Assembly: GCA_945862465.1 (NCBI GenBank)
Contig: CAMAYO010000010.1
Location: 1 to 52,227 of the forward strand
DNA from: Pseudorhodobacter antarcticus
Lineage (GTDB): Bacteria > Pseudomonadota > Alphaproteobacteria > Rhodobacterales > Rhodobacteraceae
Reading direction: 5' to 3'
Length of the DNA: 52,227 nucleotides
The position numbers and the translations under genes are program-made. This document shows, in pieces, positions 1 through 10,604 of the stretch. The notes under the pieces are model-generated. The model had not been told where the DNA came from, searched no databases, and saw nothing but the letters and a program-made list of their open reading frames with translations. The stretch's first letter is position 1; each line of letters begins with the position of its first letter.

Positions 1-827
1 GAATAAAGCAGGCTGATTTCGCGAAACAACAGGTCAAAAGGTTCGATTTCGACCTTTGCCCCTTGGGGAAGGACGCCCAAGATCACCACCTTGCCGCCCG
101 CCGCACACAGGGCAGGGGCGAAGGCCACGGTTTCAGGCACTCCCGCGCAATCTAGCACAAGGCTTGCCCCTTGCGGACATAGGGCGCGGGCTTGGGCCAT
201 TGTGGCGGCGGTGACGCTTGCGCCCAAATCTTCGGCCAGACGGCGCTTGGTTTCTTGGCGGGTGACCAACATCACCTCGGCCCCCGCCAACTTGGCCAAT
301 TGCACCGCCAGTTGGCCAATCACTCCGCCGCCCAGAATCATCACCCGCTCTCCAGCTTTGGGTGCGCCAAGGTCAAGCCCATGCAGGGTGCAGGCCAAGG
401 GTTCGCAAAATGCCCCGTAAAGGGGATTGAGGGTGGACGGCAGAACATGGGCGCGGTGGGCCGGCAGTTTGGCATAAGTGGCAAAGCCACCGTCATCGTG
501 AATGCCAATGGCGCGATTGTTGGGGCATAAGTTTGGCTTGCCAGCGCGGCAAAGCGCACAGGTGCCGCAGGGACAGTTTGGATCACAGGCCACGCGGGTG
601 CCTAGGGGCAAATCAACACCAGCCCCCACTGCCGTGACAATACCGCTGAATTCATGGCCTAGCGTGACGGGAGGGGCCGAGGGGAACTCCCCCTTGAACA
701 AATGCCGATCGGTGCCGCAGATACCCGCGGCTTCAACGCGGATCACGATGTCACCCGCGCCGGGGGTTGGGATGTCACATTCCGTTAGGCGCAGATCGCC
801 TATGCCAAAAAGTCGCACTGCTTGCAT
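1..827 (-). CDS. Zinc-dependent alcohol dehydrogenase (MDR family), 3' end outside window
   Basis: The reading frame opens with ATG at 827 and stays open to the window edge, giving about 275 residues of a medium-chain dehydrogenase/reductase. It starts MQAVRLFGIGDLRL. The catalytic-zinc region is visible as GICGTDRH followed by GHEFSG. The structural-zinc cysteine cluster is CPCGTCALCRAGKPNLC. The Rossmann glycine motif is ILGGGVIGQLAVQLAK. The family oxidises alcohols or polyols with NAD(P); this GTD/GHEFSG type resembles sorbitol or threonine dehydrogenases, but the substrate cannot be read from sequence. It is transcribed away from the VOC remnant at 937, with 109 bp between them. About 60-80 C-terminal residues are probably missing. 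Confidence 0.9.
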   Translation of the reverse strand, partial: MQAVRLFGIGDLRLTECDIPTPGAGDIVIRVEAAGICGTDRHLFKGEFPSAPPVTLGHEFSGIVTAVGAGVDLPLGTRVACDPNCPCGTCALCRAGKPNLCPNNRAIGIHDDGGFATYAKLPAHRAHVLPSTLNPLYGAFCEPLACTLHGLDLGAPKAGERVMILGGGVIGQLAVQLAKLAGAEVMLVTRQETKRRLAEDLGASVTAATMAQARALCPQGASLVLDCAGVPETVAFAPALCAAGGKVVILGVLPQGAKVEIEPFDLLFREISLLY

Positions 828-936
828 GAGGTCCTCCAGCACAGCATCAGGCCAAAGCGGGGCGCAGAGGTCAAGCGGCTTGACCAAAAGGGCGGCGCAT
901 AAGATGCAGGCGCATTAGGCGACAAGGACCAAACCG

Positions 937-1104
937 ATGACCAAAGCCACCCTCTGCCTGTGGTATAACGATGACGCCAAAGGCGCCGCAGCGTTTTATG
1001 CTGCAACCTTCCCCGATAGCCGCATAACAGGCGTGCATCGTGGCCCTATTCCAGCTCGATCGTTCCCGGCGGTTTTGACGTGCAGTCGTAAAACACCCGG
1101 TTGA
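937..1104 (+). pseudogene. Truncated VOC/PhnB-like (3-demethylubiquinone methyltransferase-like) gene remnant
   Basis: ATG at 937 opens a 55-codon frame. Its first 36 or so residues (MTKATLCLWYNDDAKGAAAF, then [17 protein letters not shown]) look like the start of the PhnB-like VOC proteins annotated as 3-demethylubiquinone-9 3-methyltransferase domain, normally about 120-160 residues long. The resemblance stops at the Pro codon 1045-1047, which overlaps the convergent guaA stop codon at 1046-1048. The rest of the frame is antisense guaA and ends at 1104. The metal-binding and fold-completing part is absent, so this is read as a deletion remnant. A real 55-residue protein is possible but unlikely. 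The family assignment is from memory of the family's N-terminal pattern. Confidence 0.65.
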
Positions 1105-2605
1105 TGCCCTTCACCTCATTGATGATCCGCGTCGCGGTTTCGCCCAAGAAGTCGTGGGTAAAGGGGTAATAATCTGCCGTCATCCCGTCAACCGAGGTGA
1201 CAGCCCGCAGCGCCAGCGCAAAGTCATAGGTCCGTCCGTCGCCCATCACGCCCACGGTTTTCATCGGCAAGATCGCGGCGAAAGCCTGCCAAATCTCGTC
1301 ATAAAGCCCATGTTTGCGGATTTGGTCGATATAGACGGCATCGGCACGGCGCAGGATGTCTAGCTTTTCGGTCGTGATCTCTCCGGGGCAGCGAATGGCC
1401 AAGCCGGGGCCGGGGAAGGGGTGGCGGCCGATGAACGACGCAGGCAGGCCCAACTCGCGGCCCAAAGCGCGAACCTCATCCTTGAACAGCTCGCGCAGGG
1501 GTTCGACCAGTTTCAGCCCCATCTTTTCGGGCAATCCGCCGACGTTGTGGTGCGATTTGATCGTCACCGAAGGCCCGCCGCTGAACGACACCGATTCGAT
1601 GACGTCAGGATATAGCGTGCCCTGTGCCAAAAACTTGGCCCCACCCACGGCATGGGCGTGTTTTTGGAACACGTCGATGAACAGGCGCCCGATGGTTTTG
1701 CGCTTCACTTCGGGGTCAGACACACCTTCCAAAGCGCCCAAGAACAGCGCGCTTTCGTCGGCATGGATCAGCGGTATGTTGTAGGTGTCGCGGAACATTG
1801 ACACGACCTGTTCGGCCTCGCCCAACCGCAGCAAGCCGTGGTCAACAAAGACGCAGGTCAGTTGCGCGCCAATCGCTTCATGGATCAGCACTGCCGCAAC
1901 CGAGGAATCCACTCCGCCCGACAACCCGCAGATCACCTTGCCATCGCCCACCTGCGCGCGGATTTTGGCAATCGCCTCGGCGCGGTAAGCGCCCATGGTC
2001 CAATCGCCCTTAAAGCCCGCCATACGCACAAAATTTGCATAAAGCTGCGCGCCTTTGGGGGTGTGGTGCACCTCGGGGTGAAACTGCACCGCGTAAAAGC
2101 GGCGCTTCACATCGGCGGTGATGGCAAAGGGCGCGTTGGGGGAGGTGCCATACACCTCAAACCCCGGCGCAATGCGGCTGACATGGTCGCCGTGGCTCAT
2201 CCAGACTTGTTCATCGCCTTGGCTGAACCAGCCATCCAGCAGATCAAGCTTCGCTGCCGCAGGCGTCACATAGGCGCGCCCAAATTCCGCCGTGCCATGA
2301 CCGCCTTCAACATGGCCGCCCAACACATGCATCATCACCTGTTGGCCGTAGCAAATGCCCAAGATCGGTACGCCCAGATCAAAAAGGCCAGCGGGTGGCA
2401 TCGGCGCGCCTTCGGTGTAAACCGAGGCTGGGCCGCCCGATAAGATCACAGCCTTTGGCGCAAAAGTCGCCAAAAAGGCCCCGTCAATCTTGTTGAACGG
2501 ATGGATTTCGCAATAAACATTCAGCTCTCGCAAGCGCCGCGCAATCAGCTGCGTCACCTGAGAGCCAAAGTCGATGATCAAAAGACGGTCATGCGCTTGG
2601 GTCAT
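1046..2605 (-). CDS. guaA: GMP synthase (glutamine-hydrolysing)
   Basis: 519 residues. It converts XMP to GMP using ATP and glutamine in the cytoplasm. The N-terminal class I glutamine amidotransferase domain (about 1-200) has the nucleophile in [10 protein letters not shown] (Cys85) and the His/Glu pair in FHPEVHHT. The ATP-pyrophosphatase domain carries the P-loop SGGVDSSVA. The C-terminal dimerisation domain ends in the conserved [10 protein letters not shown] chose ATG at 2605 ([16 protein letters not shown]); the frame extends 24 codons further upstream without family resemblance. The gene ends directly against a VOC remnant on the other strand, so there is no room for a separate terminator. 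guaB lies about 40 kb away in the same window. Confidence 0.97.
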   Translation of the reverse strand: MTQAHDRLLIIDFGSQVTQLIARRLRELNVYCEIHPFNKIDGAFLATFAPKAVILSGGPASVYTEGAPMPPAGLFDLGVPILGICYGQQVMMHVLGGHVEGGHGTAEFGRAYVTPAAAKLDLLDGWFSQGDEQVWMSHGDHVSRIAPGFEVYGTSPNAPFAITADVKRRFYAVQFHPEVHHTPKGAQLYANFVRMAGFKGDWTMGAYRAEAIAKIRAQVGDGKVICGLSGGVDSSVAAVLIHEAIGAQLTCVFVDHGLLRLGEAEQVVSMFRDTYNIPLIHADESALFLGALEGVSDPEVKRKTIGRLFIDVFQKHAHAVGGAKFLAQGTLYPDVIESVSFSGGPSVTIKSHHNVGGLPEKMGLKLVEPLRELFKDEVRALGRELGLPASFIGRHPFPGPGLAIRCPGEITTEKLDILRRADAVYIDQIRKHGLYDEIWQAFAAILPMKTVGVMGDGRTYDFALALRAVTSVDGMTADYYPFTHDFLGETATRIINEVKGINRVFYDCTSKPPGTIELE

Positions 2606-2790
2606 GTGCCCGACTAGCTTTTGACGCCCGCCCTTGCAAGAGGTGGAATGCAGGTTTTGGCCCGCAGCACCCGTCAAATAGGTCGTTTCCGATCAAGGCC
2701 CATGTCGGTTTTGGAGCGTAAGCGGCGCAAACAAAGACCCTTCCTCGCCCCATTCCCGCCATACAGGGCCAAACTTTCCGGAGATGGATC

Positions 2791-4335
2791 ATGAGCGATA
2801 CAGGTGCAGGGCGCAGGGTGCGGGGCGGTGGTGGGGCCACACGGCGGGCCGAACGGACAGCGGTCAGCTTTGAAACCGCCAAGTTCATTGAACGCAATAT
2901 CCCGAACTTCGAGATTCTGAACGAAGAAGCGCTGCAAATCATCGAATGGAACGCCGAAACCGTTCTGGAAGAGATTGGCGTGAATTTCGTTGAAAACGAA
3001 GCGGCCTTGCAGCGCTGGCGTGAGGCTGGCGCTGATGTAAAGGGCGAGCGGGTGCATATCCCGCGCGGTTTGGCGCGCAAGTTGTGCTCCACAGCCCCCA
3101 GCAGCTTTACCCAACACGCCCGCAACCCCCTGCGCAATGTGGAGATCGGTGGCCGCAATTTGGTGCTGGCTCCAGTTTATGGCCCGCCCTTTGTGCGCGA
3201 TGCCGATGGCGGGCGGCGTTATGCCACCATCGAAGATTTCCGCAACTTTGTGAAATTGGGCTATATGTCCAAATGGTTGCACCATTCCGGCGGCACGGTT
3301 TGCGAACCCACCGATATCGCGGTGAACAAGCGCCATCTGGATATGCTGCACGCCCATATGACGCTGTCGGACAAGCCCTTTATGGGGTCTGTCACTGCGC
3401 CTGAACGCGCGGCGGATTCGGTGGCTATGGCCAAGATTTTGTTTGGCGATGCTTTTGTTGACCAAAACACCGTCATGACCAGCCTGATCAACATCAACTC
3501 GCCCATGACCTTTGACGGCATCATGATGGGCGCGTTGGAAGTTTACGCCAAAGCCAACCAAGCGGCGATCGTATCACCCTTTATCGTCGGTGGTGCTATG
3601 GCGCCTGTGACGGTGGCGGGCACTTTGACGCAGGTTTTGGCCGAGGTTTTGGCGGGTGTTTCCTATTCCCAACTGATCCGCCCCGGTGCGCCGGTGATTG
3701 CGGGGGCTTTTGTAACCTCGATCGACATGAACTCTGGCGCGCCGACGTTTGGCACGCCCGAAGCGGCCCACATCACCTATGGCACAGGCCAATTGGTGCG
3801 CCGTTTGGGGCTGCCTTACCGTTCGGCAGGCGCGTTCTGCGGATCGAAACTGCCCGACGCGCAGGCGGCCTACGAATCGGCTAACAGCTTGAACATGGGG
3901 CTTTTGGCGGGTGTGAACTTTATGCTGCACGCCTGCGGTTGGCTGGAAGGCGGCTTGGTGTCGTCTTACGAAAAGTTCGTGATGGACGCCGACCAGTTGG
4001 GCACGCTGCACCATCTGGCCCAAGGCATCCATATGGACACCAACGGCCAAGCGATGGATGCTTTGCGCGAAGTTGGCCCCGGCGGTCACTTCTTGGGCTG
4101 CGAGCACACGCAATCAAACTTCAAAACCGCGTTCTGGCGGTCTGACCTGTTCGATTACAAACCGTTCGAAACTTGGGCGGAAGAAGGTGCACGCGATACG
4201 CAGACTTTGGCGGCGGAACGGGTCAAAAAGATGCTGGGCGATTACGTGCAACCGACATTGGACGAAGGCAAGCAAGAAGAACTTGACGCTTATGTGGCCA
4301 CCCGCAAAGCCGCGATGCCAGATATGTTTGTCTGA
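2791..4335 (+). CDS. MttB-family (trimethylamine methyltransferase-like) protein, non-pyrrolysine type
   Basis: 514 residues, full length for the MttB superfamily (COG5598). Recognisable family blocks include NFVENEAALQRWREAGADV, YMSKWLHHSGGTVCEPTDI, INSPMTFDGIMMGALEVYA and GGHFLGCEHTQSNF. Archaeal MttB carries pyrrolysine at an in-frame UAG. This frame has no internal TAG and ends in TGA, so it belongs to the non-Pyl branch, members of which are known to demethylate glycine betaine or related quaternary amines through a corrinoid protein. No corrinoid protein, activator or second methyltransferase is next to it, so the substrate is open. The ATG at 2791 follows CCGGAGA at 2778-2784. A strong terminator follows at 4356-4387. 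Confidence 0.88.
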   Translation: MSDTGAGRRVRGGGGATRRAERTAVSFETAKFIERNIPNFEILNEEALQIIEWNAETVLEEIGVNFVENEAALQRWREAGADVKGERVHIPRGLARKLCSTAPSSFTQHARNPLRNVEIGGRNLVLAPVYGPPFVRDADGGRRYATIEDFRNFVKLGYMSKWLHHSGGTVCEPTDIAVNKRHLDMLHAHMTLSDKPFMGSVTAPERAADSVAMAKILFGDAFVDQNTVMTSLININSPMTFDGIMMGALEVYAKANQAAIVSPFIVGGAMAPVTVAGTLTQVLAEVLAGVSYSQLIRPGAPVIAGAFVTSIDMNSGAPTFGTPEAAHITYGTGQLVRRLGLPYRSAGAFCGSKLPDAQAAYESANSLNMGLLAGVNFMLHACGWLEGGLVSSYEKFVMDADQLGTLHHLAQGIHMDTNGQAMDALREVGPGGHFLGCEHTQSNFKTAFWRSDLFDYKPFETWAEEGARDTQTLAAERVKKMLGDYVQPTLDEGKQEELDAYVATRKAAMPDMFV

Positions 4336-4355
4336 GTTTTTATCGCTTCCCAAGA

Positions 4356-4387
4356 GGCCCGCGCCGAGCAATCGGCGCGGGCCTTTT
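4356..4387 (+). terminator. Rho-independent terminator of the mttB-like gene
   Basis: A perfect 12-bp stem, GGCCCGCGCCGA (4356-4367) with TCGGCGCGGGCC (4372-4383), encloses a GCAA tetraloop and is followed by TTTT (4384-4387). It sits between convergent genes; the T tract favours termination of the plus-strand gene. Confidence 0.9.
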
Positions 4388-4390
4388 CAT

Positions 4391-4681
4391 TTACGCCTTC
4401 ATCTGCGCGCGCGGCAAAAGCCGCACTTCTGCCATCAAGGCGATCAGCACTTCGATATGGCGGGCGATGGAATAGGCAGCGTCGCCAGTGGTGCGGATGG
4501 CCTCCATCTGTTTCTCTTCATTCAACAATTTCTGCACAGATTGCGTGGGCGAGGGGGGCGTGCCGTTCAGCAGACGTTTCAAATCACGGTCGCGCCGATA
4601 GTCTGAAATCCCATAACGCGCAGCACGGATCAGCATTTGCGGGCGGCGCAGCTCGGATAACACGGCGCGAAAGTCGGTCAT
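4391..4681 (-). CDS. DUF6477-type small conserved protein
   Basis: 96 residues from ATG at 4681 (MTDFRAVLSELRRPQMLIRA), preceded by a CCGGAG ribosome site. The longer frame to 4699 lacks such a site. It is mostly helical and charged, with no signal peptide or membrane segment: RAARYGISDYRRDRDLKRLL early, then a helical C-terminal half. I associate this pattern, next to a DUF6456 regulator, with the Rhodobacterales family DUF6477, whose function is unknown. It is divergent from the 4841 gene across a 159-bp AT-rich spacer, so the two may be co-regulated. Confidence 0.7.
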   Translation of the reverse strand: MTDFRAVLSELRRPQMLIRAARYGISDYRRDRDLKRLLNGTPPSPTQSVQKLLNEEKQMEAIRTTGDAAYSIARHIEVLIALMAEVRLLPRAQMKA

Positions 4682-4779
4682 GGTGAAAACTCCGGTCAAA
4701 ATGGCGTTAAGATGCCATCCTGCCCTGTTCCCGCCTTCTGTTGCGCAACCACGCTTTTGACCGCGCGTTCCTTTCCCGT

Positions 4780-4807
4780 TTGTTTAAGTATTTGCAACAA
4801 TTATAGG
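4780..4807 (+). promoter_or_regulatory. Possible sigma-70-type promoter of the DUF6456 regulator gene
   Basis: TTGTTT (4780-4785), a 16-bp spacer and TATAGG (4802-4807) lie in the AT-rich spacer between the divergent pair. Each hexamer matches the consensus at about four of six positions, so this is only a candidate. Slightly downstream, TTAA-N7-GTAA at 4823-4837 is one base short of a CtrA-type box. Confidence 0.3.
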
Positions 4808-4840
4808 AAAATGCAGTTCATTTTAACGTTTCGGTAAGAA

Positions 4841-5992
4841 ATGCCCGTCAACTCTGGCTCAAATTTCTTTTCAACCCTGCAGCCCTTGGGCCCGCAGACG
4901 GACATTTCTATGCGCTCGAACCTCACTTCGCATTTAACCTTGCCAGATTGGCTGCCGGATGCCGTGCGCCTGTATCTGGATCATACATTTAGCGGGGTTT
5001 CGCTGCGCGCTTTGGCGCGGCGCGATGGGCTTCATGCCTCGACCATCCTGCGCCAAGTGCGCCGTTATGAAACACGCCGCGATGACCCCTTACTGGATGA
5101 GGCGTTAGATCACCTTGCCCAAACCCCACCCCCTTTGGAGGACGCCATGACAGCCCCCCTGCGCCACCCATCCCCCAGTCTTGACGAAGCGGCGATTCTG
5201 CACGAGGGTCGCCGCATTTTGCGCCGCTTGGCCGAGCCGAGGGCGGTTTTGGCCATAGCGCCCGATCTGGAACGGGCCGTGGTGTTGCGCGAATTCCCCG
5301 ATGGTCGCACCGCGCGGATTGGTGTCGTGGAACGTAAGTTCGCCCAAGCCTTTGTGCTCAAGGATTGGATCAGCTTGCGCAAAGCGGGGCGGGTGGCGAC
5401 TTATGGGCTGTCCAACGTGGGGCGTTTGGCGCTGAAGCGCATGATGGCTGACGCGCCTGTTGGCTTGGCCGAGGCTGCGACCCCCTTTGCCGACCAGCAC
5501 CGCGATTGGGCCGAGAAAGACATTCCCACCCCAGAAGGCCCGCGCCGTCTGCGTTACAACTTAGCCGAAAGCCCTGTGGCGGTTTTGGGGCGGCGTAAAG
5601 ATAAAGATGGCCAAGCCTTCTTGCCGCCCGATCTGATCAGCGCTGCAGAACGTCTGCGCGAGGATTTTGAATTGGCGCAAATGGGCCCCCGCGTGGCTCA
5701 GAACTGGGACAGATTCTTGACGGCGGGCGATAGGGGCGGATTTCGCGGCGACGGGGGTATGGAGGGCAACCGCGCCGCCCGCGACCGCGTGGCGGCGGCC
5801 TTGCGCGATTTGGGACCGGGTTTGGGCGATGTGGCTTTGCGGGTGTGTTGTTTTCTTGAGGGGATCGAGGCCGCCGAGCAGCGCATGGGCTGGGCTGCGC
5901 GGTCGGGCAAGATCGTGCTGCGTATCGCCTTGCAACGCTTGGCGCGGCATTATGCCGAGACTTATGGCAAAGCGGCTCCACGCATCGGTTAG
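4841..5992 (+). CDS. Helix-turn-helix regulator with DUF6456-like C-terminal domain
   Basis: 383 residues. A helix-turn-helix is seen around residues 50-78 (VSLRALARRDGLHASTILRQ), followed by a linker. The C-terminal region (about 215-375) has the pattern RLRYNLAESPVAVLGRRKDK ... ISAAERLREDFELAQMGPRV, typical as I recall it of DUF6456. No transmembrane segment is present. The role is probably DNA binding; the regulon is unknown. It is divergent from a DUF6477-type gene, a pairing I associate with Rhodobacterales. The ATG at 4841 has no clear ribosome site; ATG at 4910 (MRSNLTSHLTLPDWLP) would give 360 residues that still contain the whole recognisable protein, and it may be the true start. 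Confidence 0.75.
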   Translation: MPVNSGSNFFSTLQPLGPQTDISMRSNLTSHLTLPDWLPDAVRLYLDHTFSGVSLRALARRDGLHASTILRQVRRYETRRDDPLLDEALDHLAQTPPPLEDAMTAPLRHPSPSLDEAAILHEGRRILRRLAEPRAVLAIAPDLERAVVLREFPDGRTARIGVVERKFAQAFVLKDWISLRKAGRVATYGLSNVGRLALKRMMADAPVGLAEAATPFADQHRDWAEKDIPTPEGPRRLRYNLAESPVAVLGRRKDKDGQAFLPPDLISAAERLREDFELAQMGPRVAQNWDRFLTAGDRGGFRGDGGMEGNRAARDRVAAALRDLGPGLGDVALRVCCFLEGIEAAEQRMGWAARSGKIVLRIALQRLARHYAETYGKAAPRIG

Positions 5993-5999
5993 GCATGAA

Positions 6000-6026
6000 A
6001 AAGGGGGGCGCTTTGGGCCCCCCTTT
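6000..6026. terminator. Bidirectional terminator between the DUF6456 gene and katG
   Basis: AAA plus GGGGGGC (6003-6009), loop GCTTTGG, then GCCCCCC (6017-6023) plus TTT form a 7-bp GC stem extended by A:T pairs on both sides. Lying between two convergent stop codons, it can serve both genes. Confidence 0.75.
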
Positions 6027-6044
6027 CTCAAATTTATTAAGGCT

Positions 6045-8261
<2,217 letters not shown>

Positions 8262-8319
8262 CTAATGTGGCCAAAGCTGCGAAACCAAGCTTCGTCGCCC
8301 TGACCAACCATGGCTCTCA

Positions 8320-8332
8320 GATAGGGTCTATC
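8320..8332. promoter_or_regulatory. GATAG-N3-CTATC dyad in the katG-lipA spacer
   Basis: A 5-bp perfect inverted repeat with a 3-bp centre lies about 86 bp upstream of the katG start. It contains ATAG and CTAT half-elements like those in OxyR sites, but the spacing is not that of the classical OxyR operator. It is an operator candidate only. The rest of the 260-bp spacer (8235-8494) shows no RNA gene or convincing promoter by eye. Confidence 0.25.
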
Positions 8333-8494
8333 AAAGCCCGATCCAGAGTTTAAGCAGCAAATAATTTGCAGGCGGGATTGTGTAGCTTGTTTGCACATAA
8401 CGGCTTTGCACGGCAGGTGGGGCGGCGCGTTTCAGAACAACTTTTCTTTAACCCCGCCAAAGGTTATGTCTGCCGCAGTCTTAAGGAGAGTGCG

Positions 8495-9448
8495 ATGTCC
8501 CGCGATCTGACCCTGCCCGAAGAGCGCCACCCCGAAAAAGCGCATCGCAAGGACAATCCGCAGCCCAAGAAGCCCGATTGGATCAGGGTGAAAGCCCCCA
8601 CCTCTGAAGGCTACAAAAAAACCCGCGACATCCTGCGCGACAAAAAACTGGTGACAGTGTGTGAAGAGGCGGGTTGCCCCAACGTGGGCGAATGCTGGAG
8701 CCAGGGCCACGCCACCATGATGATCATGGGCGAAATTTGCACACGGGGCTGTTCGTTTTGCAACATAGCCACCGGCAAGCCCAAAGCGCTGGATACGTTT
8801 GAACCGGGCCGTGTCGCCCATGCGGTGGCCGAACTGGGGCTGAAACACGTTGTTGTCACCTCGGTCGACCGCGACGATCTGGAAGATGGCGGGGCGGACC
8901 ACTTCGCCATGACCATCCGCGCCATCCGTCACCGCGCACCCAACACAACGATTGAAGTGTTGACCCCAGATTTCCTGAAATGCCCGCCCTCGGCCCTTGA
9001 AGCCGTGGTGGCCGCGCGCCCCGATGTGTTCAACCACAACCTTGAAACTGTGCCGGGCCTCTATCCCGAGGTGCGCCCCGGCGCGCGGTATTTCCACAGC
9101 CTGCGCCTATTGCAAAAGGTCAAAGAACTGGACCCGACGCTGTTCACCAAATCTGGCATCATGGTAGGCTTGGGAGAGGACCGTCAGGCCGTTTTGCAAG
9201 TGATGGATGACATGCGCGCCGCCGATGTCGATTTTCTGACCATCGGGCAATATCTGCAACCCACGCCCAAGCACCACCGGATCGACCGTTTTGTCACGCC
9301 TGACGAATTCAAATCCTATGAAACGGCCGCTTGGGGCAAGGGGTTTAGCATGGTGTCGGCCACGCCGCTCACCCGTTCCAGCTATCACGCCGGCGATGAT
9401 TTTGCCCGCTTGCGCGCCAACCGTTTGGAAAAACTGGGGCAGGTCTAA
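8495..9448 (+). CDS. lipA: Lipoyl synthase
   Basis: 317 residues. This radical-SAM enzyme inserts two sulfurs into the octanoyl group bound to lipoyl-dependent enzymes. The auxiliary [4Fe-4S] cluster cysteines are Cys56, Cys61 and Cys67 ([12 protein letters not shown]). The radical-SAM motif is Cys82, Cys86 and Cys89 (CTRGCSFC). The conserved C-terminal RSSYHAG serine ligand region is present. I chose ATG at 8495 because TTAAGGAGAG sits just upstream and the protein starts [15 protein letters not shown]. The open frame reaches back to 8366, but those residues do not look coding. The end is convergent with the orphan barrel protein, 16 bp away. No lipB is next to it. Confidence 0.97.
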   Translation: MSRDLTLPEERHPEKAHRKDNPQPKKPDWIRVKAPTSEGYKKTRDILRDKKLVTVCEEAGCPNVGECWSQGHATMMIMGEICTRGCSFCNIATGKPKALDTFEPGRVAHAVAELGLKHVVVTSVDRDDLEDGGADHFAMTIRAIRHRAPNTTIEVLTPDFLKCPPSALEAVVAARPDVFNHNLETVPGLYPEVRPGARYFHSLRLLQKVKELDPTLFTKSGIMVGLGEDRQAVLQVMDDMRAADVDFLTIGQYLQPTPKHHRIDRFVTPDEFKSYETAAWGKGFSMVSATPLTRSSYHAGDDFARLRANRLEKLGQV

Positions 9449-9464
9449 GCCCGCCCGTGCTGCC

Positions 9465-10376
9465 TCAAAACTGATAGCCAAGGGATAGGTTCACCACGCG
9501 GTCTGCGGTTGGGTTCAATTGCCCCATGCCGGCTTGCACAAACATCCCCGATTTGTGCCGATAGGCCACATCAACACCCCAAGCCAGATATCGATCGCGG
9601 GCGGTGATGATGTTGAAAACCTGACCGCTCAGGGTGATCTGGTCGGTCAAATCAAAGCTTACGAATGTATTTGTGGTATCTTGCCAAGTGCGGAAGGTTT
9701 CTTGATGGCTGGCAACAATTCCACCACTCACGCGCCCCATTTTTCCTCGCAATCCGATTTTCGTTGAACTGGCCACAAAGAACCCCATGTCCATGTCAGA
9801 ACGCCCGATGGAAACGTTGAAATTGCCCAAGGCATAAGTTGCGGCCCGCGCATAGGTCATGCGATGCTTGGTGCCCAATTGTTGCGCAGCTGCGGCAAGT
9901 GAAAGATTACCTAAGGTGACATCATAGCGTGCGCCGCGCAGGGTAGGGGCTTCGCTAAAGTAGGTCATGAACCGCAGCAATTCGCCAGAAGCCCGCCCTT
10001 GGATAACATCCAGCACCTCTGACCCACCAATGGATGGCACATCAAAGACTTGCGGCATGACAAGGCGGGGGATGCCGATGGATAGTTTACCATAAGGGCT
10101 TGCGATCACCCCGGTGACAAAAACATATCCCCCACTTTGACCATCCAATTGAACGGCATCCACGCCAAGATCGGCCCCGATTTTAAAGGCGTCGCTGATG
10201 GGTATGCGCAGGCTTGCATCAGAAGATCCAACGATGAAATTCTGCGGCTCACCGTTTAAGGTTAGACTTTCTATTTTTATCTGTCCTGGTTGGGTAAACT
10301 CGGCGGGGCTTTGAGCGAAAGCCACAGAGCAGGCAAGGCTGAGGGCTGCGGGAATAAGGCAAAGTGCTTTCATCAT
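9465..10376 (-). CDS. Exported orphan protein, probable outer-membrane beta-barrel
   Basis: 303 residues, family not recognised. A Sec signal peptide (MMKALCLIPAALSLACSVAF with cleavage near AFAQ) is followed by many alternating polar/apolar strands with aromatic belts. The last strand, VVNLSLGYQF, ends in a terminal Phe, the signal recognised by the BAM outer-membrane assembly machinery. No cysteine pair or enzyme motif is seen in the mature part. ATG at 10376 follows AGGACAG closely; the second ATG (10373) has better spacing. It is a single gene, convergent with lipA. The DNA is visibly less GC-rich than its neighbours, which may mean transfer or weak codon selection. A porin-like or adhesin-like role is possible. 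Confidence 0.7.
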   Translation of the reverse strand: MMKALCLIPAALSLACSVAFAQSPAEFTQPGQIKIESLTLNGEPQNFIVGSSDASLRIPISDAFKIGADLGVDAVQLDGQSGGYVFVTGVIASPYGKLSIGIPRLVMPQVFDVPSIGGSEVLDVIQGRASGELLRFMTYFSEAPTLRGARYDVTLGNLSLAAAAQQLGTKHRMTYARAATYALGNFNVSIGRSDMDMGFFVASSTKIGLRGKMGRVSGGIVASHQETFRTWQDTTNTFVSFDLTDQITLSGQVFNIITARDRYLAWGVDVAYRHKSGMFVQAGMGQLNPTADRVVNLSLGYQF

Positions 10377-10604
10377 CTGTCCTTTGATACCACTCTTCTA
10401 AGGCGGGTGTAGGACCGATAGACGCTTGGATAAGAGTGCTCTCAACTGTGGCAAAGTGATAAAACAGGAAACGGGTGAGGGATGCGTTCGCCCTAGGGTT
10501 TAGTGAGGGCATCCTTTCGGATAAATTCTAAGACATTCGTCCCAAAAGCCATCCATTCGTTGCACGCTAAGCTGCGCTATTTTGTCGCTGTGTGGTCAGT
10601 GGTG
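10377..10604. other. Intergenic region with two inverted repeats
   Basis: This 228-bp gap separates the barrel-protein start from the cytochrome stop. CACTCTT (10391-10397) pairs with AAGAGTG (10432-10438) across 34 nt. GGATGC near 10481 pairs with GCATCC near 10509, enclosing GCCCT/AGGGC. They could be a terminator for the cytochrome gene or a leader structure of the barrel gene. No small gene or RNA gene is evident. Confidence 0.3.

Noticed and set aside
1838-2443. 201-codon plus-strand frame inside guaA
   Set aside because: It lies wholly antisense to a clearly conserved GMP synthase, has His/Arg-rich shadow composition and no ribosome site.
2674-3561. 295-codon minus-strand frame over the mttB-like gene
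   Set aside because: Antisense to a well-conserved enzyme; its residues have no recognisable domain and the codon pattern follows the plus-strand gene.
2791-4335. Pyrrolysine-containing MttB
   Set aside because: No in-frame TAG is present, the stop is TGA, and no pyl genes are seen in the window.
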